A stretch of DNA of 11,871 nt from Euperipatoides rowelli (Eukaryota; Onychophora; Udeonychophora; Euonychophora; Peripatopsidae): assembly GCA_003024985.2 (NCBI GenBank), contig PXIH01S0005920.1; one strand, written 5' to 3'. The translations under genes and the position numbers were made by a program. Of the stretch, positions 1 to 7,684 are shown in pieces. Numbering within the stretch: the first letter of the stretch is position 1; every line of letters begins with the position of its first letter. The notes beneath the pieces were generated by a model. It was not told the DNA's origin. It searched no databases and saw nothing but the letters and a program-made list of their open reading frames with translations.

Positions 1-728
1 GGCATTGACGTCTAAGAAATTATATGACGTCTTAGTATTTTATTGTTGACTTCCACTGACTTCTATAATTATTTTGACAAGCGTTTTTTGTAAAATTAGG
101 GTGTAAATGATGCCAAAACACCCCTTATCTGAAAGCCTGAGTATTTTCTTCAGCTGCATCAAAATAATGAGTAAAATAGAAAAAAGATTTTTTAATAATC
201 CAATAATTTGCAATACAATTAGTAAAAATGTTTAAATTTATATTTAGTTGAATTCTTTATTTGCTGAGTACTGGAGAATGTTGCTGCCTGTGAGCAGTTT
301 TTCATGTAAAAATGCACTAAATACATTTGAATGGACAAAATTTAGGAGACTTTGCCCTCCTAACCTCCCTCACCTTGTGGTTTTTCCCCTAGACTTCACT
401 GGGGTTACCCTGCAGCCCCTCATTAGTGAGGGTTTACATAAAAACCTAGGTGTAAATCTGATCTTGAGTACTAATATTCAATTCATTCACTTTGTACCAA
501 TAATAGTACATACAATAAATATTTTAAAACTGCATAATTGTTGACTTTGAACTTTTATTTTTATATTTAATTAGTCTTATATTGAACTTGAGCAAGATAA
601 TTTTTTTTCTTATTTTGCTAACATTTCATTGAAGCCTGTCTAAAATTTTCATGGGATCTAGTCTTGAAAATTTTTTAAATTTTTTTTATTAGAATTATTC
701 CTTAAAATGTTTTTATATATTCTTACAG
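1..728 (+). other. 3' part of an upstream MROH1-like intron
   Basis: This AT-rich stretch ends in a T-rich run and a TTACAG acceptor just before the first recognisable exon, so it is read as the end of an intron. No exon matching the expected preceding MROH1 segment is visible. A slightly GC-richer patch at about 330-470 is open in one frame but resembles nothing I recognise. Two TGACGTC copies lie near the left edge (8-14 and 25-31) and are probably chance. Confidence 0.7.
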
Positions 729-925
729 GTGCACAGCTAGTGGATAAGCAGGCCACAATAATATCAGGATTAAAAAATTCTTTACAAGAACCAAACAATA
801 AAGTAAAAAAAGTTTTAGCTCATTTAGTTCTTGCTATGGCACATCATGGCCTCTTGGAGCTGGAAAGTGGGCAACTTATGGTTGAATTTATTGTTCGTCA
901 GTGTGCTTTAACAGACGATACACAG
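729..925 (+). CDS. MROH1: MROH1-like HEAT-repeat protein, internal exon A
   Basis: This 197-nt internal exon encodes 66 codons. The first codon is completed by one base from the previous exon, so the incoming phase is 1. It is bounded by TTACAG before 729 and GTATGC from 926, and it ends on a codon boundary. The peptide has the helical pattern of HEAT repeats. It contains NNKVKK, then AMAHHG, then a VEFIVRQCAL segment. From memory, mammalian MROH1 has NNKVKR, AMAHHGYLE and EYIVQQCAL in the same order and spacing, so the family call is strong. MROH1 is a large HEAT-repeat protein. Recent work, as I recall it, describes MROH1 and its worm relative as a lysosome fission factor recruited by RAB7. 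The role here is inferred by homology only. A terminal-repeat element begins 31 nt past the donor. Confidence 0.9.
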
Positions 926-1019
926 GTATGCAAAATGTCTATCAAATTTCAACTTAGGCCCCATTTGTAGGGACAATTATATAAACCGCGGATGAACCAC
1001 ATCTCAAACATGAACAGAT

Positions 1020-1468
1020 TAACTTAGCTCAAGCATTGTGAAAACAACTCTGTCGCATAAGTGGCTAGTTACCATTGAAATACAACCCCATCTCATACAT
1101 ATGCGGTTAGTTACCATGTCAACACAACTCCATCTCGATCACAGTTATCATGGGAATACAACTTTGTCTCAATTGTGATTAGTCATCATGGGAACAACTC
1201 CAACTCATACATGCTTAGTCACCAAGAAACAACTCCTCGATCGTGGTTAGTTACCATGGAAACACAACTCCATCTCATACGTATTTAATTACCATGGGAA
1301 CACAACTCCATCTCATACGGGGTTAGTTACCATGGTAACACAACTCCATCTCATATGTGGTTAGTTACATGTGAACAACTCCATTTCATACATGGTTAGT
1401 TACCATGGGAACACAACACTCATACATAGTTACCATGGGAACACAACTCTGTCTTGATAGCGGTTAGT
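1020..1468. repeat. Degenerate ~38 bp minisatellite, about 12 copies
   Basis: Copies follow the pattern TTAGTTACCATGGGAACAC, then AACTCCATCTCATAC and a short GT/GG-rich spacer. The best copies lie at about 1237-1360. Outer copies are more diverged or shortened, with unit length varying from about 33 to 42 bp. The unit core is nearly self-complementary around CCATGG, and one copy has a perfect 14-bp palindrome at 1326-1339. The array lies wholly within the terminal-inverted-repeat element. Confidence 0.9.
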
Positions 1469-1488
1469 TTAATATACAATAAAAATTA

Positions 1489-1582
1489 CTTTGATATAAT
1501 ATCGGTTAATATAATAACTTTGTTAATGTAAACATTTTTTGTTTACACAAACAAAAATATTATAACTGATATTACATCAAAG
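1489..1582. repeat. Nested palindrome (long hairpin)
   Basis: The left arm at 1489-1515 starts CTTTGATATAATATC and is nearly complementary to the right arm at 1557-1582, which ends GATATTACATCAAAG. A second perfect 7-bp stem, TGTAAAC (1528-1534) with GTTTACA (1541-1547), is nested inside. The arrangement is typical of the interior of foldback or MITE DNA. Confidence 0.8.
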
Positions 1583-1681
1583 ATGTGTATTTCTTTTCTT
1601 TGTAATTGATAAATAAACTAACAGAAATCAACTTTAATTACCCATTATCTTTAAAGCCCTCACATTAAAGCGAACATGACA

Positions 1682-1726
1682 ATTTCACAAACATTATTTG
1701 CCATTAGGAATTAATGTTTGTGAAAT
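1682..1726. repeat. Perfect 15-bp inverted repeat with 15-nt loop
   Basis: The arm ATTTCACAAACATTA (1682-1696) is exactly complementary to TAATGTTTGTGAAAT (1712-1726). It lies in the same inverted-repeat element as the larger palindrome just upstream. Confidence 0.85.
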
Positions 1727-1972
1727 AAAAAAAAATCAATTAAAGCTTTTTCAAAACTGCAAGCTACCGCTATTTTATTCTGTGTTGCCGTAAGTATGCT
1801 ATGATTAAACTTAACCAATTGTATTTTAATAAGGCAATAAACTTTATTCCGTTATGATATTTTTTAAATAGAAAAGTTATATCTCATGAGGATTAAAGAT
1901 CTTAGCCAATATCATGATTACGGTTCATCCGTGGCTCAAGCCACAGATAAAGTGTTCATGTGAATGGGGCTA

Positions 1973-2949
1973 ATTCTATTTCTTTTTTTTTTTTCACACA
2001 TTTTAATCTGTTATACATGTATATTTGTTATATGTATGTATTGATAATTAACGAGACAAACGAGATATTGATTAAGCAGATGCTGATTGGCCCAGATGAT
2101 CGTCTGCTCTTTATGNTTTTAATGGATATGTAGTTTGTTATGTGTTATGTATCCTGTTTTAACTTTATTATTTAATAAATAAATTATTGGTTATGTTAAA
2201 ATAACTGGATAAGTATATTTATTCTAACTTCCTATTGAGGTTGACAGCATAACATAATCCTGAACTAGATCCTTTTGAAACAATAAAATTAAGTATTGCA
2301 TCAATGCTTCTCCGTTTGAGTTTACTTTTAAATCAATTTATTTTTCATTGTTATTTATTGAACCATGCAGCTTTTGTTATTAGAAGACTTGTACAACTGT
2401 TGTCGACAGACAATTTGTCAACACAACATTTGTAATTATTTGATTTATATGAAGCATTTATTTTAATCTTTTTTTAAAAAAAATTTAATTTTAAAAGCAT
2501 ATAAATTCCAATTTCATCATGTTGTAATATTGTGCCATTTTGTTGAAATTAAAGACTATTATCTACAAGTTTGCTTTATGTAGGGCTTAATTTAAAAAAA
2601 AATAAAAATAAAAATATTTCCCTCTATTATTGGTAGCATAATTTCATTTAAACATTTTGAGGCTTGCATTAATGTTGTAATGTATGGTGTTTTTTATCCA
2701 TTGATATACTTCTTTTTGTAACAAAATACTGATTAAAAACATTTGAAATAATGTTTGGTAATTTAAGTTGAACACAATTCTTTGCATTAAAAAAAAAATT
2801 CTTTCTAATACTAATGACCAATATTTTCTGATATAAAGACGTACATAAACAGCTGTGAAAAATGCAAAAGAAGAAATCATAGTAGAATAAAAGTTGAACC
2901 ACCTGCAAACTGCATGGCTAAACTCATTTTAGGTTACTTTTAGGTTACT
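1973..2949. other. AT-rich intron sequence without recognisable features
   Basis: This stretch is low-complexity and rich in A and T runs. One N is at 2116. The open frames on the minus strand at 2644-2908 are made of AT-rich codons and look fortuitous. An 11-bp tandem duplication (TTTTAGGTTAC twice, 2927-2948) sits right beside the left edge of the pol remnant and may mark the breakpoint. Confidence 0.6.
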
Positions 2950-3742
2950 TTTCCACGACACAAAGATGAAACAAATACATTATGACATACANTGCCCACT
3001 TCTCAAGAATGACATTTGCAAGCCCACTGCCCATCCAAGAAGCCCACGTAATAGCAAAATACTACATAGAGACAATTTACACACGATGCGGAGGGTCTAA
3101 AACTATTTTATCAAACAGGGGCATATAATGACATCACTATACGAAAGACTAGGGATAGAGAGAATAACCACAACAAGTTATTGGCCCCGCTCCAATGGGA
3201 TAAGTGAAAGAATAAATAGTAAAATTCTGATCTTAATATCACACTACTGTAACAGAAAATTCACAGACTGGGATGTAATGCTTCCATACCTGATGCAGGT
3301 AATAAATAACACAGTTCATAGCAGCACAAAACACGTGCCATTTAACATTTTTCGTGGATTTCACCAATATGACGTATTCTCCGAACAACTCAGAAAGAAT
3401 CGACCTAGTGGGCTGCATAATGGAAAAACTGGAGGCTGCGAAGTCGGAAGTCTTCTCCAATTTACAGGAAGCTTCGATTACTAACGCCAGGAGAAAAGAT
3501 AGTGGGCGACACCTTCGAGAATTTAATATAGGAGACCCTGTTCTTTGCCTTGACATAACTAGTTTTGACATAAGCTCAACCAAAGATACACGGGACCCTA
3601 TACTGTAATCAGAAGGACAAGACTCGCTAACTATATAATACAAGATGTAAAAAACCCAGAAACAACAAAAAAGGTACATGTTGACAAACTAAAACCTTGC
3701 ATACAAAGAAACTATATAGATGACGAGGAAACTAACGATTAA
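2950..3742 (+). pseudogene. pol: Decayed Ty3/Gypsy-type retrotransposon integrase (pol 3' part)
   Basis: Three frames together show an integrase. The segment at 2982-3125 has HFSR and then LSNRG, where functional integrases have an Asp in the S-D-R-G motif (codon 3114-3116, here Asn). The segment at 3128 to about 3365 has YERLGI, SNGISER (Glu codon 3206-3208 is the expected catalytic Glu) and NNTVHSSTKHVPF. The segment from about 3365 to 3590 carries the linker helix region and FNIGDPVL. From 3593 there is GPYTVIR, the GPY/F chromatin-linked module, followed by VHVDKLKPC and a stop at 3740-3742. Frame changes fall near 2980, 3126, 3360-3400 and 3590. The first catalytic Asp region, zinc-binding N-terminus, RT and protease are missing. 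The copy is dead, and it was probably inserted as a truncated 3' piece or cut down later. Confidence 0.9.
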
Positions 3743-4084
3743 CTTATACCTATGCATAGCAAAAATCCAGATGATGACCAAAATAAACCTATCATTACTT
3801 TCCCTTCAGAAGAAACAGATGACGAGGGGGTGAATACAAATGAATCAAATAAAACTGAAAAAAAAAAACTTGAGTTAATCCAATATGAGGATTACCTACG
3901 ATCACTGCAAGGAGCATACAAGACTACAACACTGTCTGACGAGGTGGTGAGGTTCAAAAATGCTCAACAGCAGCACTCTGAGGACTTGGAAGGCTCGGGT
4001 GGTGATGAAGATAGTGACGAACGACTTATTGAGATAGAAGACCCACCAAACATACATGGGTACTTCCTGAGAAGTTTAAAATAA
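3743..4084 (+). pseudogene. Acidic C-terminal tail of the same pol, after one in-frame stop
   Basis: The frame of the GPY module continues through the TAA at 3740-3742 as 113 uninterrupted codons (about 110 from the first ATG at 3752) ending in TAA at 4082-4084. The peptide is rich in Asp, Glu, Asn and Ser and ends in a GYFLRSLK-like basic tail. Many Gypsy-type polyproteins end in a similar short Y-x-L-R basic motif. Because the frame matches, I read it as the pol tail cut off by a single nonsense change rather than a separate gene. The alternative is a genuine small downstream ORF of the element. No known domain is recognised. Confidence 0.6.
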
Positions 4085-4371
4085 TAGAAAATCTTATTAC
4101 CTAGGTAAAATGACAATTTTTCAGAATGGCCATTCATAAATAGTAAAGAAAAGAAACATACAAACAAACTAAAAGTAATCAACTAATCAAAAAAGAAAAG
4201 CAATTTAAATAAAACAAGTATAATAAATTAAGAAAGAATTAAGAAATTTGAAAGTGTAAACAAAATGATTTAATAATAAAAGTTCACAAATAAAAGATAA
4301 TCATAATGAAATTGAAATACTGTTCAAATTAAAACAAGAAAAAAGGCAAAAACAACTAATATAAAAGTTAT
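4085..4371. other. A-rich stretch 3' of pol
   Basis: Nearly 290 nt strongly biased to A on the + strand follow the pol stop, with purine runs such as AAAAAAGAAAAG near 4190. This could be retroelement 3' untranslated sequence containing a polypurine tract, but no LTR boundary can be identified. Confidence 0.4.
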
Positions 4372-4803
4372 TTAGAAAACGGTGGACGGCGTGGATCTAT
4401 AGGAGCTGCTTTCTGTACTCTCACTGTTGGGATGTCCCGGGTGGGTCTGGCCTACCGCCTCTGCAAATGCCGTCGTTGCCGGCTCCCCATGTAACACTGG
4501 CCGAATAACTATCCTCACTTGACAGAAGTCAATCAGGGGAGATCTCCACCTGCCCACTTGACGAGACGTCCTCGACCTACGGGACCTTATATGATCAGAC
4601 GAAACTGGACTTTGAGGGCACTCTGGTTGAGACACAGTAATGGAGGGCCTTCGCCCAGGTACTTGTTGATCCCGGACCAACAATTGATACAAATTTCTTA
4701 CCTACCCAACTGACACAAGGGTGAACTCACGGGTGGCAGTAGTTGTAAAACTCGCCTCACCAACTGACCTGCTCTCCTTCTTCCCATTGCGGTCAACAGA
4801 CAT
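4372..4803 (-). pseudogene. Antisense reading frame of unknown function in a GC-rich island, one in-frame stop
   Basis: On the minus strand a frame starts at an ATG (4803-4801) and runs 33 codons to a TAG (4704-4702). It continues in the same frame for 110 codons, to a TAA just below 4372. The product is Arg/Ser-rich, with HIRSRRSRTSRQVGRW in the middle and a Ser/Thr-rich end. No family is recognised. The block is visibly richer in G, C and CpG than the sequence on both sides, with sharp edges. It lies directly 3' of the pol remnant and points the opposite way. The TAG overlaps a good splice-donor pattern (TAG|GTAAGA), so an intron is possible. It may be an antisense accessory frame of the retroelement, a foreign insert, or chance openness in GC-rich DNA. 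Confidence 0.4.
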
Positions 4804-5210
4804 AGTTGAATGTAAATAACAAAAAAATTAATTACAAAAAAAAGGCTCACAAATAAACAAAATGTTCAAACAAAATTTTAGGCTTCAGCGCGTCCTAATA
4901 CAAATTTTTAGCATTGGGAAGGGAGCGTTGAAGTTTCTTACTATAGCTACGTATAAACTTCAGAACGAGAGAAATGCATCTCTCATTCCTTAACAACAAA
5001 AAAAAAAAATTATTGTTAAGTCTTAGTCATAGCACAAAATAGAGAAAGAATACAATTTTAAAACTTACCAAAGTACAAGACAAAGTTGTCCAAAAAAAAA
5101 TTTTTTTTTTCTTTATTGTTCACTCTTTTTGCTCTGAATACAGAAGCATATTATATACTGAAATTGGTTTAAGTTTTTTTGTCACGACAACAGAGATACT
5201 AATAAATTCT
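4804..5210. other. A-rich region with a run of short hairpins
   Basis: No coding sequence is seen. Three inverted repeats occur close together. CTTCAGCGC (about 4882-4890) faces GCGTTGAAG (about 4925-4933), with one wobble pair. GAGAGA (4967-4972) faces TCTCTC (4979-4984). CTTAACAA (4989-4996) faces TTGTTAAG (5013-5020). A long A-then-T run follows near 5092-5110. The stretch may be the untranslated or LTR part of the neighbouring retroelement, but no second LTR copy is seen in the window. Confidence 0.5.
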
Positions 5211-5440
5211 ATTAACACTTTATTTTTCAGGTTATACAAAAGAAGCAAATTAAGATAAAGTGTATTGACTCTTAATTCTGTATACAAAAGGAGTTACATG
5301 AGATAATGACCCTTTCGGGTTAATAATACTAGTAGGAACAAGAGGTTACAGTTATTAACCTTTTATTTTTCAGGTTACCAACACATTTAGAGATATAATT
5401 ACAGCATTTAACCCTTTATTTTTCGGGTTACCAACACACT
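5211..5440. repeat. Degenerate repeat family of short TAACC..GGTTA hairpins
   Basis: Three related copies of a TTTATTTTTC-cored motif start near 5213, 5356 and 5409, and a shortened version lies at 5308-5321. Copy two pairs TAACCT (5356-5361) with AGGTTA (5372-5377). Copy three pairs TAACCC (5409-5414) with GGGTTA (5425-5430). The T-A pair in one is a C-G pair in the other, so the stem is kept. Copies two and three also share the flank ACCAACACA. On the minus strand each of the three longer copies has AATAAA in the loop. Confidence 0.7.
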
Positions 5441-6050
5441 GAAGAAAAAAAAAACCTAGAAGGACCAGAACAATTTACGTTTACTTTTCTCAATCCAAAA
5501 TATGAGCAAAGAGCAAACGGCTGACAAGGAGTTATAAAGTATTTTTTAAACTATTACTTTGCCGTTGTCTTGGAAAATTTGAAAAAAAAAATGCATTTTT
5601 TTAAATAAGAATTTAACATAAGGGTAATCTGAAAATAAGTTCCACAATCCCCTTCAGCTTCAAACAAAAGAAAAAAATACTAAAAGTTTAAAATGGAAAG
5701 TCCACCAGTTTGTAACTAAGTGAACAAAGAAAAAAAATTCACAACTGTAATCTTGATGCTGGCTCCGGCACAGAGGATCAGCAATGCTGATTCAAGATTT
5801 CATAGCATTGGTGAATTCAAGCAATTCTGGCACTGAAAGATGAAATAACGGTCCATGGGTTCATGTCTGTTCATGAGTTGACAAATAATTATAGAAAATA
5901 ACCTTAAATTATTTTGATTTTTAAGTCGCATCTCACATTGCTAAAAGTTTCTTGACCTAGTGGTCTTATGTTCTTGACAAAAAACAAAGAGGACACTATA
6001 CTGCACTGTCTCAATAACAAATGTTCTCAGGTTTCGGCTCTAACTGCTTG
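5441..6050. other. AT-rich region with one nested palindrome
   Basis: No gene is recognised. The notable structure is at 5749-5799: AATCTTGA (5749-5756) is complementary to TCAAGATT (5792-5799) and encloses a perfect ATCAGC-AAT-GCTGAT hairpin (5777-5791). A TATAAAG string at 5533-5539 was noted, but nothing ties it to a promoter. Confidence 0.5.
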
Positions 6051-6380
6051 AAATATAGTGGATAAAACAGTTCTCACTTTCAATTATAGTGAAAAGGTTC
6101 AGGATTCTTGTTTAATAACATGTGCCAGATATAGCAAATTGATAGTAAAAGAAGGAAGGGAAGAAATAGAATGTCGATATTTATTTCCATTATGCTTTAT
6201 TTCTGCTAAAGGAGTATTAACTGGATCAAACAATACAGTTTCAGCTGGAACAAATAATACAGACTCAGTTACTCCGCTGAGAGGATAATAATGGGACAAA
6301 AACAATACAATGACAACTTAATACCAAGTATCGGCATGGTGGTACACATTCCTTGGAACTAACCACCGGTCAGTCCCAGC
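6051..6380. other. Unassigned stretch with a weak open frame
   Basis: A + strand frame is open from 6058 to 6288 but begins at GTG. It has no recognisable domain and carries a low-complexity Asn/Thr/Ser end. I do not call it a gene. No other feature is seen. Confidence 0.4.
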
Positions 6381-6410
6381 CACAGGTAATGTAGACACAG
6401 GTAATGTAAA
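6381..6410. repeat. 15-bp tandem duplication
   Basis: CACAGGTAATGTAGA is followed immediately by CACAGGTAATGTAAA, which differs at one position. The 13-mer ACAGGTAATGTAA recurs at 8568-8580, next to the gag-like remnant. Confidence 0.85.
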
Positions 6411-7124
6411 GACTCAATGGAAATGATTAGGGTTATTTCAAAATGAGTGAGACTAAGAGACATGTATGCACACTCTTAAAAAAAAGAAAGAACTTGCACT
6501 CATTCAATAAATTAGCATAAATACGGATGTACAATGAGGAGTTGATTGTTTTTCACATTGTTTACGATCCATGGTTAATTATGCAGCATTAATGCAACGT
6601 TTACTATGAAATAGTAAAAGTCACATGATAGTAACAAATGTTAAATGTAACACAGCTTTAATTCCCTGCATGAGCGAATTAATGTAACAAAATAAAACTA
6701 AAACTATCAATTCACTACGTCAATGTCGTCAATCCAATTGTTTTTTATAAACGATGTTTAATTGATATCATACTAGCTAGCTTCCATACTCTTTCAAAAT
6801 TTCAGGCTAATGGATGAGAAAAATGCCAATTGATATCCTTGTTGTATATTTCACTAGTCACATGATATTGAGAATATTTGATTAAGCCCTAGAGGCGGAG
6901 CCAGCGGCAAATTATACTGTATATGGCAGAAATGACAACTTGATTAACATTGCCGTAATTACATTTATTTTAATATATAATAATAATAATAATAATAAAG
7001 ATATTTGAGTTATATCAACCCTGAATGTGTATTTAATACTGATACTACATTAAAACTGGTGATGAAAATATAAGATTTTAATCCAAGGATTACCACTTTA
7101 GGTTACTTTTTAATATCGGTATCA
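6411..7124. other. AT-rich intron sequence with a (TAA)7 microsatellite
   Basis: No gene is seen. Seven TAA units occupy 6978-6998. AGTCACATGATA occurs twice (near 6618 and 6855) and AATTGATATC twice (near 6760 and 6828), which hints at an old duplicated or mobile segment. A local GC-richer string, GGCGGAGCCAGC, lies near 6893. Confidence 0.5.
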
Positions 7125-7346
7125 TTAAACAGAGCAACTGTGATTAAAATTGAATTTTATTACAAGCTCAGCAGATTTGGTCCAATCATTGATTTTCTTA
7201 GTAACTGCTGCTCTGTTTGGCAATTTTGCTAGAAGTTTTTCTCTCTCCTGTATTAAGTCATCAATATTATGATGCTTTGATTTACAGTATGTATTCTTTG
7301 TTCTTTTTTTTTTTTTAATATTAGGCAATTTGCTATATGCCCACAA
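7125..7346 (-). pseudogene. Possible coding remnant, charged helical peptide, family unknown
   Basis: The minus strand is open for 73 codons. After a Lys-rich start over an A run, it reads like real protein: LIQEREKLLAKLPNRAAV followed by TKKINDW, an amphipathic charged helix pattern. The frame ends at a stop at 7125-7127. No family is recognised, no canonical ATG or splice sites delimit it, and it lies antisense to the host gene in an intron. It may be a transposon fragment or chance. Confidence 0.25.
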
Positions 7347-7579
7347 TCTCTAATGTTGGTATTCCGATAAGTTGTAGATGTTGATTTAAATTTATTTTTA
7401 AAATTTTAGCGTTTAATTCAGTTCGGTATAAAATGTTTACAGCCGTAATCTACCAGCTTGAGACATCAAATCCAACATTTGAAAGCATTAAAATGAATTG
7501 ATTTAATATTTTTATAATTAATTTATTTTTCATTGTGCAATGTATTTGATTTGATTTCACTTTATTTTTTTTATTCTAG

Positions 7580-7684
7580 ACTAGGAGACCAACAGATTTA
7601 GATTACATCAGTAATGATTGTCTCAGGTTAATGTGTGAAGATGTAATGCACTTATTGACGACGACGGTGGATAATATGGATAAG
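7580..7684 (+). CDS. MROH1: MROH1-like HEAT-repeat protein, internal exon B
   Basis: This exon of exactly 35 codons is in phase 0 at both ends. It follows a T-rich tract and TTCTAG, and ends at AAG with GCAAGT as the donor. The start of the peptide is a variable linker (TRRPTDLDYIS). The end, LLTTTVDNMDK, corresponds to the STTVDRMSH segment I recall in mammalian MROH1. It joins directly to VLWP from exon C, as in that family. The GC donor is required: using the GT four bases further on breaks the frame and brings a stop within a few codons. The helix pattern fits a HEAT repeat. Confidence 0.88.

Larger units (their letters stand above)
957..1970. mobile_element. MITE-like terminal-inverted-repeat element with internal minisatellite
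   Basis: The left end reads GGCCCCATTTG after TA (955-956). The right end, reverse complemented, reads GCCCCATTCAC and is followed by TA (1971-1972). That fits inverted termini flanked by a TA target duplication. A second matching inverted block lies inside each end: CCGCGGATGAACC at 986-998 against the complement of 1921-1933, with one mismatch. The ends diverge between these blocks. The ~1 kb interior holds a minisatellite, two strong palindromes and no coding frame, so the element is non-autonomous. TA duplication would suit mobilisation by a Tc1/mariner-type or similar transposase, but this is inference. It could instead be a compound of several repeats. Confidence 0.65.
926..7579 (+). 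other. MROH1-like intron 1 (6654 nt, phase 0), filled with mobile-element remains
   Basis: A GTATGC donor and a TTCTAG acceptor preceded by a long T run bound this intron. Splicing it joins exons A and B in frame with no residue lost or gained relative to my memory of the family alignment, apart from a variable linker. It contains the inverted-repeat element, the pol remnant, the antisense frame and the hairpin clusters annotated separately. Confidence 0.85.

Noticed and set aside
248-544. Open + strand frame of about 98 codons
   Set aside because: It starts at TTG, has no recognisable domain and shows no match to the preceding MROH1 segment. A GC-richer patch in the middle explains the openness.
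1020-1468. CRISPR-like array
   Set aside because: The spacer between repeats is only a few bases and copies vary in length, so it is a minisatellite in a eukaryotic intron.
2043-2151. Short coding-like stretch (KQMLIGPDDRLLFM) after the inverted-repeat element
   Set aside because: It is too short, contains an N, has no convincing splice sites and does not fit the MROH1 sequence expected between exons A and B.
2644-2908. Two overlapping minus-strand frames
   Set aside because: They are Phe/Tyr/Ile-rich translations of A/T runs in two frames with no domain.
2994-2996. Ala in place of Asp before HFSR as loss of the first integrase catalytic residue
   Set aside because: That Asp is well conserved but, by comparison with retroviral integrases, is not the first catalytic Asp, which lies upstream in a part not recognisable here.
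3239-3679. 146-codon minus-strand frame
   Set aside because: It is antisense to the integrase remnant, whose identity on the + strand is clear.
4519-4713. + strand frame inside the GC-rich island
   Set aside because: It is shorter than the minus-strand frame it overlaps and begins at TTG.
6058-6288. 76-codon + strand frame
   Set aside because: It has a GTG start, no family, a low-complexity Asn/Thr end, and no splice or promoter context.
7583-7584. Alternative AG acceptor five bases into exon B
   Set aside because: It would shift the frame from exon A. The upstream TTCTAG keeps it.
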